Shown: positions 57,382 to 64,000 of the stretch, piece by piece | How the letters are laid out: every line of letters starts with the position of its first letter | How positions within the stretch are numbered: position 1 is the stretch's first letter | Origin: an uncultured Clostridia bacterium | GTDB lineage: Bacteria > Bacillota > Clostridia > Christensenellales > UBA1242 | Assembly: GCA_934757855.1 (NCBI GenBank) | Contig: CAKVLR010000002.1 | Span: 310,001-374,000 of the forward strand | Direction of reading: 5' to 3' | Length of the DNA: 64,000 nucleotides | The notes under the pieces: generated by a model | What the model saw: only the letters and a program-made list of their open reading frames with translations | Databases searched by the model: none | Told to the model about the DNA's origin: nothing | Translations under genes and position numbers: made by a program

Positions 57382-57937
57382 TCAATAGCACAAATACTCT
57401 AATTATGTGGAAATATTGTGAACTGAATATGTGTGTTTATACAGTAATAACACAAACAAGATTTTACACCATATTATGCTAAAATACTCGCAAATAAAAC
57501 TATCCAAATTTTGCAAAAAATTATCTAAAAAAATATACTAAAAAATACAAGAAAAATAATCTAAAAAAGTTTTCCACTTTTTCTCAAACAAAACATTCGT
57601 TTTAAACAAATGTTTTAGTAATTTAAAAAGTGCTTAACTAAGCCATATTTTAAAGTTATCCACATTAAAAAGTTGCTTTAATCAAGTGACTTTTTAATTT
57701 TTTATACCAAAATGTGGAAAAAACTTGGAGTTTTCCACAAGTTATCCACATATTTTTCCACTTATCCACATTTTTAGATTTATTAAATCAAGAATAATTA
57801 TATAAAAAAATATCTAAAAAATTTTGAAAAAATATGTCGAAAATGTTTTGTTTTATATAATAATATATGATACAATATATATGTAAATTAATAATATTTT
57901 TCGGGCAATTTGGCATAATAAAATAGAGGTATAAAAA
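57382..57937. other. Gap with second DnaA-box cluster
   Basis: Exact TTATCCACA at 57656-57664, 57742-57750 and 57762-57770, all on the + strand, with TTTTCCACA near 57731 and other TTTCCAC motifs. The segment is AT-rich and lies directly upstream of the giant adhesin gene. No gene is seen in the gap. Confidence 0.75.
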
Positions 57938-60900
57938 ATGAACAAAAGTTTACAAATGGTAAGTTGGTTTACTGGGGTGATTTTGGGAATAGTTGTTTTG
58001 CTTTTTGGCGGATTAAATCTCACACAAAATCGCAAGGCAGTGCTAGGCTATCCGCAGTACACGACTTTTTGGCTCGATAGCGCGGTAAAATATATCGAGT
58101 CGGAGCAATCTGCTGGCACTAAACAATATCCATATTTAATCAACACACCTGAGCAGTTGGCGTACATTGCAAAGGCTGTGAACGGCGGTACGGTTGATAA
58201 TGATGGAAATGTGCAGTATCTTGATTTTAGCGGGGTATTTTTCCAACTCAACGCCGATATTGATTTGAGCGGGAGTAACTGGGTGCCTATTGGAAACGAG
58301 GCGCACCCATTTAAAGGTGTATTTTATGGCAATGGTAAAAAAATCTCAAATATGGTGATTGACTCAACTATGATGAACGCGACCGCTGGCGGAGTTGTTG
58401 TGAATGATTTTAGACAAAGCCTAGGATTGTTTGGTTATGTTGGGTACAACGGGAGTGCTGGAGAAACTGCTTCCACAATCAATCAGTTGGTTATTGAAAA
58501 TGCATACATAAACGCTTGCGAATACGCGCAATATGCGGGTACAGTTGCGGGGGTATTTGAGGGCGCAAGTTTAAATAATATCACTATCATTAGCCCTACG
58601 AGTGAAACTTCAAACGACACGACTAGCGCGGGCGCCGTGATTTATCACAATTTGACCGACGCAAGTGTAATGAGTGCGGACTTTATCGCGGGCGGTGTGG
58701 TAGGAAAGTTGGGTAACTCGACTAGCACAACCGTTGCAAACCTTAGCAATGCGAACCACGATAACGAAATTTTGACTTCTATAAAATCAACTATTTACGA
58801 CAACAACGGCTATTCAGTCGTTTTGGGTGGTTTAGTCGGTGAAAATAATGGTACTCTCAAAGAAAGTCGCCGTACTGGTGGCGAGATAAACGCGTTTATC
58901 GGTACAATCGGTGGTTTGGTCGGTGTAAATAGTGCTAGCGGGAAAATGCTAGACTGCTACAACTACGGAAACATTTTGATTGACCCACTTTTGCCAAACG
59001 GTGTGAGCGTAGATAGTGGCTTAAACAAGGCAGAAGAAACGGTCATCGGTGGTATGGCTGGTAAAAACTTTGGTAGCATTTCTATCGAGAATTTTAGTGC
59101 AATTTACGGTACTGTCGAAGGGCAAAATGTTGCGCAAGTATTCCAAACTTGCCGAGGACTAATCGGTGGTATCGCGGGAACAAGTAAAGGAACGATTGAA
59201 AATATCACAAATTTTGCATTTGTAAAATGTACGGGCGACCAAGTGCAATATATGGGTGGTATTACCGCAATTAATGCGGGTACAATTCGTAAATGTGTAA
59301 ATAAAGGCATCGTTGGTGCGGACGGAAATACTGAATTTTCAGCAAAGGCAGTCGGCGGTATCACTGGGCTAAATGATAGTGCATCAATAGGTGATGGCGC
59401 AGAGCAGTTGGGCGATGGTAAGATTTATGGTGTAGAAAACAAGGCTGACACTGGTATCAATATTAATGCGGAAAATGCGGGCGGTATCGCGGGTATCAAT
59501 GCAAGTACTGGAAATATTACCTCTTATGAGGCTGGCGTGGTGGCTGGTGTAGTGCGAAATTTAGGAAATGTGCAAGGCACATCTGCCGTTGGTGGTATCG
59601 TTGGTAAAAATTACGGTACAGTGGAATATGTTTACAATACAACAAATATTAGTTGCGCAAGCAATGCGGACTCGGCTAGCGTGGGGGGCGTAGTTGGAAT
59701 TATGAGCAAAGGCGCAATCAAAAATAGTTTCAATGTAGGACAAGTGCTTGATGGATATAATGTTGGTGGTTTTGTAGGCACAATGGAAAATAGAACGGCA
59801 AGAATCGAAAATTGTATCAATTACGGAAGCGTAACAGGTAGCAGAGGATATGTTGGCGGTTTTGCTGGATATATCGAAGCGGGCGCGCTTAGCAAGGTAA
59901 TCGCTATTTGTGATGTGACTGAAAACGGTGACTCGCCTTTGGGTATCGGTGGTGTAATCGGTGCGGTAAAATTAAGCAATGGTGCGCCTGATACAGGAGT
60001 TACGCTAGAAAACTATTTCTATTCGGAAAGCATTGCAAACTACGAAGAAGATGAATTTGGCGTAACTGATAACGGAATGATAGCAATCGGTAATACTGAC
60101 ATCAACAAATGGGCAAAAATGGACAGTTACAAGATGACTTTGCCATATGTAGAAAGCAAAATGACTGGTAGTGACAGATACCGTAGCGGTTTGTATAAGG
60201 CTGGTTCTACGGGTGCTGAAATTGAAAACACTGACTGGTACTTTAACACAGCAAATGAAACGGCAAATACATATTATTATCCTATTTTGCGTGCGTTTAG
60301 GGCTGGGGAAACAAATTCACTCAATGTCTATGGCGCAACGGCAGATGCGGTGAAACCTGAAAACGGACTCGAATACCCAAGCGAAACGATTTTTAGAGTA
60401 GAATTTAGAAACAATTATCCATACTGGAATGTAAACGCCAAAGATTACGAAGAACGCGTAATTTGTGAAGATAGATATGTAGTAAACGGACATTATACGG
60501 CTGAGCCAAACTCAGACCTTTACGATAAGCCAGCAGGCTTTTATATGCAATGGAAACAGACCGATATTGATATGACTACTGCTCCACAAAATTGGAGTTT
60601 TACAAATAAAGTTACTAGAAATATGCGCATATACATTGATTGGACCGAAAAAACTTATACAATTAAATATTACTTGCAACTAAATGGTGTAGGTGAATTT
60701 GTAGAGATGACCGCGGAAGAAAGAGAGCAATTTGGACTGAGCGATTCTTCAACATATAGCCTTGACCCTAACGCAAAATCAAGTCTAAATGCGATTAATA
60801 TACCTGAGCCAAAATTGTTTGGTTATTCTTTTGATGGCTGGTGGATAAGCAAGACCGCAAGCGGAATAGGTGCTACTCTTGATGAGACGGACAAAGTGAC

Positions 60901-62563
60901 CGAATTTTCACGCAACGAAGTTTATGCAGAAGATATTATATATGTATATGGTAAAAAGACTGCTGAAACATACACTGTTTACCTTTACCCAGGCGTAAAC
61001 AACTCAAATATTGCTATGAAATTTGTTGATGCACAAGAGGGTACGCCAAAAGTTGTGACCCTTACATATGGTGAGGCTTTTGATTTGAGCGACATTCAAG
61101 CGCAACTCGATTATGACCCAGCAGACATAACATTTAAAGGTTGGTTTAGTAACGAGGGGACGGGCGGTACACAATACACAAATACAAATTCAGTTAGTAT
61201 TGGTGTGTTTAAACTAACTGGCACGGGCGCAATTCGTTGGTACGCGCAATGGACTGATTCAATGCAAAAAATCTTGTTTGTAAGTATTGATGAAAACGGA
61301 ACTGAGCAAAATTTAGGCTCAACTTCGGTGCCTTTTGGAAATATATTCACTTACGAACAATTTGTAAGCCAAAACCTCAAATATTATGTGATAGATGAGC
61401 GCGGTGGTTATGAAATTGACAGGTGCTTTGCAGATGCAAGTTTGCTTACCTTGTTTGATTTTAATAATAACTCAATTACTGATAGAACGACAATTTACAT
61501 TACTTGGAAAAAGAAATTTTTTAGCCTTAGGCTTAACGCCGATGGTGGCGCGTTTAGTGATGATTCGACCGTTTATGTGATTAATAATATCGAATACAAG
61601 AGTGACTTTTTGGGCGAAGTGCTAAACAATCTTGCCGATACGCAAATGCCAGCGCGCATAGGTTATAAGGTAAAGAGAGTGAATGATATTGCAATTTGGA
61701 ACGAACAGCCAAACGGGCAAGGCGCGGTGATTTCTTACGCGAACAACAACTACATTATGCCTGCATATGACCTAAATATCTACATTTCTTGGGAAGTGGA
61801 AAAATACACTGTGCAGATTGTAGCAAATGGCGGTTTGTTTACGACCGAAAATGGCAGTACGCCTTCAATTAATATTGCGCTCGAATACAATACTTCATTG
61901 AAACAAGCGCTTGACCGCTACTTTGTGGCTAATGCATTGCCTACAAACGAGGGGTACGGTTTTAGGTATTGGAGTTTGCAAAACGCAGGTATTGATGACA
62001 CGCCAGCACCAGCCTTGACCGATAGCGACAAAGTGCCATATCTTGGTACAACCGTTTATGCAACTTGGGGCAGACAATATATCGTTAAATTTAAAAAGAT
62101 ATTCTACGATGATGAAACATCTTGGCTAGAAATCAAAGTATTTGAAGGGGATTGTGTTAGCGAACCAGACACTTCTTCCACAGACTTTATGGTAGCGGGT
62201 ATGGACTTTGTAGAATGGAAACAATATATGGGTACAATCACAAATGAAAATGGCGAAAAAGAACAAGTTTATCAAGCATATGATTGGCTCGAGCCTGTCA
62301 CTAGCGACTTAATTTTAGTAGGTACTTGGACACCAAACGGTGGCAAAACGGACCCTATCGACACAAGCAATATCTTGATTATCGCAATTTCAATAATCGC
62401 TGGTATTGTGGTGATTATGTTTGTGGTTATTTTGGCGCGTAGCCGTAAAAAAGGACTAGAAGTTTCGAATAAACGCCTACAAACCAAAAATAGCAAGGAA
62501 AAATTAGAAAAAATACGCGAAATTGAAAAACGCCGTAAAAATGACAACCCATTCGATTTCTAA
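57938..62563 (+). CDS. Giant adhesin-like surface protein with GLUG-type and Listeria-Bacteroides repeats
   Basis: 1541 aa. A signal or anchor helix lies at about 8-30. Next is a domain of the YPYLINTPEQLAYIAKAV ... FQLNADIDLSGSNWVPIG type common in surface adhesins. A long array of GLUG-like repeats (about 180-690) follows, for example GGLVGENNGTLKESRRTGG, GGIAGTSKGTIENITNFAFV and GGIVGKNYGTVEYVYNTTNI. Beta repeats of Listeria-Bacteroides (Flg_new/InlB) type run to about 1470, with FDGWW, FKGWF and FRYWS turns. A transmembrane helix (ILIIAISIIAGIVVIMFVVILA, about 1478-1500) and a basic cytoplasmic tail end the protein; there is no LPXTG. AGAGG precedes the start. An extracellular adhesive or carbohydrate-binding role is inferred. 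Confidence 0.85.
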   Translation: MNKSLQMVSWFTGVILGIVVLLFGGLNLTQNRKAVLGYPQYTTFWLDSAVKYIESEQSAGTKQYPYLINTPEQLAYIAKAVNGGTVDNDGNVQYLDFSGVFFQLNADIDLSGSNWVPIGNEAHPFKGVFYGNGKKISNMVIDSTMMNATAGGVVVNDFRQSLGLFGYVGYNGSAGETASTINQLVIENAYINACEYAQYAGTVAGVFEGASLNNITIISPTSETSNDTTSAGAVIYHNLTDASVMSADFIAGGVVGKLGNSTSTTVANLSNANHDNEILTSIKSTIYDNNGYSVVLGGLVGENNGTLKESRRTGGEINAFIGTIGGLVGVNSASGKMLDCYNYGNILIDPLLPNGVSVDSGLNKAEETVIGGMAGKNFGSISIENFSAIYGTVEGQNVAQVFQTCRGLIGGIAGTSKGTIENITNFAFVKCTGDQVQYMGGITAINAGTIRKCVNKGIVGADGNTEFSAKAVGGITGLNDSASIGDGAEQLGDGKIYGVENKADTGININAENAGGIAGINASTGNITSYEAGVVAGVVRNLGNVQGTSAVGGIVGKNYGTVEYVYNTTNISCASNADSASVGGVVGIMSKGAIKNSFNVGQVLDGYNVGGFVGTMENRTARIENCINYGSVTGSRGYVGGFAGYIEAGALSKVIAICDVTENGDSPLGIGGVIGAVKLSNGAPDTGVTLENYFYSESIANYEEDEFGVTDNGMIAIGNTDINKWAKMDSYKMTLPYVESKMTGSDRYRSGLYKAGSTGAEIENTDWYFNTANETANTYYYPILRAFRAGETNSLNVYGATADAVKPENGLEYPSETIFRVEFRNNYPYWNVNAKDYEERVICEDRYVVNGHYTAEPNSDLYDKPAGFYMQWKQTDIDMTTAPQNWSFTNKVTRNMRIYIDWTEKTYTIKYYLQLNGVGEFVEMTAEEREQFGLSDSSTYSLDPNAKSSLNAINIPEPKLFGYSFDGWWISKTASGIGATLDETDKVTEFSRNEVYAEDIIYVYGKKTAETYTVYLYPGVNNSNIAMKFVDAQEGTPKVVTLTYGEAFDLSDIQAQLDYDPADITFKGWFSNEGTGGTQYTNTNSVSIGVFKLTGTGAIRWYAQWTDSMQKILFVSIDENGTEQNLGSTSVPFGNIFTYEQFVSQNLKYYVIDERGGYEIDRCFADASLLTLFDFNNNSITDRTTIYITWKKKFFSLRLNADGGAFSDDSTVYVINNIEYKSDFLGEVLNNLADTQMPARIGYKVKRVNDIAIWNEQPNGQGAVISYANNNYIMPAYDLNIYISWEVEKYTVQIVANGGLFTTENGSTPSINIALEYNTSLKQALDRYFVANALPTNEGYGFRYWSLQNAGIDDTPAPALTDSDKVPYLGTTVYATWGRQYIVKFKKIFYDDETSWLEIKVFEGDCVSEPDTSSTDFMVAGMDFVEWKQYMGTITNENGEKEQVYQAYDWLEPVTSDLILVGTWTPNGGKTDPIDTSNILIIAISIIAGIVVIMFVVILARSRKKGLEVSNKRLQTKNSKEKLEKIREIEKRRKNDNPFDF

Positions 62564-62631
62564 AATATTGAATTATTTAAAAATATACACAAAAAATAAA
62601 ATAATAAAAAAAACAATAATTTTTTCAATCA

Positions 62632-62658
62632 AAAAAACACCCTCGCAGGGTGTTTTTT
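62632..62658 (+). terminator. Terminator of the giant adhesin gene
   Basis: AAAAAACACCCT-cgc-AGGGTGTTTTTT, a perfect strong hairpin usable from both sides. Confidence 0.9.
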
Positions 62659-62661
62659 CTC

Positions 62662-62750
62662 TTGGCTGGCTCATTACTCATTGTTTTATTAGACTAACTG
62701 TTCTGTTAGACTTTCCGCGTACCACGCTCCAAGGGGCAATCTCTACCTAT
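62662..62750. repeat. Dispersed repeat element next to mnmE
   Basis: GGCTGGCTCATTACTCATT ... GACTTTCCGCGTACCACGCTCCAAGGGGCAATCTCTACC closely matches 42411-42492. Its end overlaps the last codons of mnmE. Confidence 0.75.
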
Positions 62751-64000
62751 TTTCCTAAGCAGAATTTTGCAAAAATTTCATTTATTATGTGTTCACTTGC
62801 TGTTGTGCCTGTGATTTCGCCCAGCGCGTCCCACGCCTGCATAAGCGTAATCGCGAGGCAGTCGAGCGGAGCAGTCTTGCTATTTGAAATAGTATCATTT
62901 AAAGCAGATTTTGCTTTTTCAAGGCACGCAATATGTCTGCTGTTGGTAAGTAAAATATCATTATCAGCAAGGTGAGAATTGATAGTTTTATCAAAAATAA
63001 GTTGTTTGAGTTTGTCTATATTTTGTCCAGTTTTTGCGCTAATTGTCAAATCAAAGTCAGCCGAATTTGTATTGTGCTGGTCTATTTTATTGAGAATTTT
63101 TATGCAATTTTTGTTTTTAATTTCAGGCAAAACTTCATCAATCTTATCTTGCACCAAAACCACCAAATCGGCGGAATTTATTTCATCAAAAGCACGCTTT
63201 ATGCCCGCATTTTCGACAATATCTGCGGTATCGCGAAGCCCTGCGGTATCGGTAACATTAAACAGCACTCCGTTAAATTCATAACTTTCGTTTAGCGTGT
63301 CGCGAGTCGTACCCGCAATGTCCGTTACAATCGCGCGCTCATAGCCCACAAGCGCATTTAATATGCTACTTTTACCTACATTAGGGTCGCCCGCAAGCAC
63401 TACTTTTACGCCGTTTTTGATTTTTAATCCAGTTTGCGCGGTTGCAAGTTGTGTGTCAATTTTTTGTATCGTTTTCGCACAAAATTCACTTACCTTTACA
63501 GCCGTAATGTATTCAATATCGTGTTCGGGGTAGTCGAGCGCAACATTTACCTCGCATATGCAGTTGGTGAGGTCATCTTGCATTTCTTCTACAAAGCGCT
63601 TTAAATTCCCATACATTAGCCTAGACCCAGCGCGCAAAGAGGACATACTGTTTGCATTGATTATGTCGATAATTCCTTCGGCTTGACTCATATCCATTTG
63701 CCCATTGAGTACGGCACGCTTGCTAAATTCGCCACGCTCCGCAGTCCTAGCCCCTGCACGGTTTAATGCACGCATAACCGCAACACTGAGGTAATAACCG
63801 CCGTGAATTTGCAGTTCGACCACTTCTTCGCCCGTAAAACTTTTTGGCGCGGGGAAATAAAGCCCTAACGCATCATCGCTTACTCCATCAAATTCGATTT
63901 TGCCAAAAATAGCCTTTCGCGGGGTAGGGGCTTTCTCTCTAAACGGCACAAAAATTTGCTTTGCAATTTCCAAAGCACGCTCGCCACTTATTCTAATTAT
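62747..64000 (-). CDS. mnmE: tRNA modification GTPase MnmE (5' end outside window)
   Basis: 418 codons are visible and the frame continues past the window edge: IIRISGERALEIAKQIF matches the family N-terminus, so only about 15-40 residues are missing. The GTPase motifs are GDPNVGKSS (G1), DIAGTTRDT (G2), DTAGLR (G3) and NKID (G4). The C-terminal FCLGK is the catalytic CxGK motif. With MnmG it modifies wobble U34 of tRNAs. It is on the same strand as mnmG, but the two are separated by the giant adhesin and copy 2 on the opposite strand. Confidence 0.96.
   Translation of the reverse strand: MIRISGERALEIAKQIFVPFREKAPTPRKAIFGKIEFDGVSDDALGLYFPAPKSFTGEEVVELQIHGGYYLSVAVMRALNRAGARTAERGEFSKRAVLNGQMDMSQAEGIIDIINANSMSSLRAGSRLMYGNLKRFVEEMQDDLTNCICEVNVALDYPEHDIEYITAVKVSEFCAKTIQKIDTQLATAQTGLKIKNGVKVVLAGDPNVGKSSILNALVGYERAIVTDIAGTTRDTLNESYEFNGVLFNVTDTAGLRDTADIVENAGIKRAFDEINSADLVVLVQDKIDEVLPEIKNKNCIKILNKIDQHNTNSADFDLTISAKTGQNIDKLKQLIFDKTINSHLADNDILLTNSRHIACLEKAKSALNDTISNSKTAPLDCLAITLMQAWDALGEITGTTASEHIINEIFAKFCLGK

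Noticed and set aside
1..64000. tRNA, rRNA, transposase, prophage or known riboswitch
   Set aside because: None could be recognised in the sequence.

Overview
This window is the replication-origin region of an AT-rich Bacillota genome, most likely a clostridial gut lineage of Christensenellales type. That placement is inferred from gene families and from the marker set dnaA/recF/gyrB/gyrA and rpmH/rnpA/yidD/yidC/parAB/rsmG/mnmG/mnmE; no 16S rRNA gene is present. Shine-Dalgarno sites (GGAGG, AAGGAG) and TTGACA/TATAAT promoters are easy to read.

Layout. 1-2388: a minus-strand membrane lipid/glycosyl-transfer cluster. 2607-3341: an HTH membrane regulator. 3484-7874 (minus): iscR-iscS-iscU preceded by prmC-prfA and rpmE. 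8098-14940: an unknown protein, a divergent glycerol catabolism locus (FAD oxidoreductase pair and glpK), a GNAT protein and a short pyruvate kinase. 15434-23413: surface or spore-surface accessory genes (repeat lipoprotein, DUF11 protein, collagen-like BclA-type protein, HExxH protein). 23576-27476: polA and a coiled-coil protein. 27789-37863 (minus): gyrA, gyrB, an HExxH protein, recF and dnaA, with no dnaN. 38300-40441: a MORN-repeat protein. 43739-47044: oriC, a 3.3 kb non-coding stretch with DnaA boxes. 47045-47855: rpmH-rnpA-yidD. 47959-55029 (minus): yidC, parB, parA, rsmG, mnmG, with a parS cluster at 51520-52755. 57938-62563: a giant adhesin-like protein. 62747-64000: mnmE, cut by the window edge.

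The most striking feature is a pair of homologous membrane-anchored repeat proteins (40885-42216 minus, 56090-57381 plus) in inverted orientation on either side of the oriC/rpmH/parAB/mnmG segment. Each has a ten-G tract just after the start codon. One copy is in frame and the other is out of frame by one base, which is the signature of a slipped-strand phase-variable (contingency) pair. The same inverted repeats, about 1.45 kb long, could recombine to invert the whole origin segment. This may relate to the odd local order, in which yidC-parB-parA-rsmG-mnmG run towards the DnaA-box region. A second tight DnaA-box cluster lies just outside the right-hand copy.

Other unusual points are a tandem set of structured repeats with apparently compensatory stem changes between gyrB and gyrA, a 40-bp alternating pyrimidine-purine tract between dnaA and recF, two genes with apparently leaderless promoters (HTH regulator, pyk), a pyruvate kinase without its C-terminal domain, and several families of repeated intergenic palindromes.
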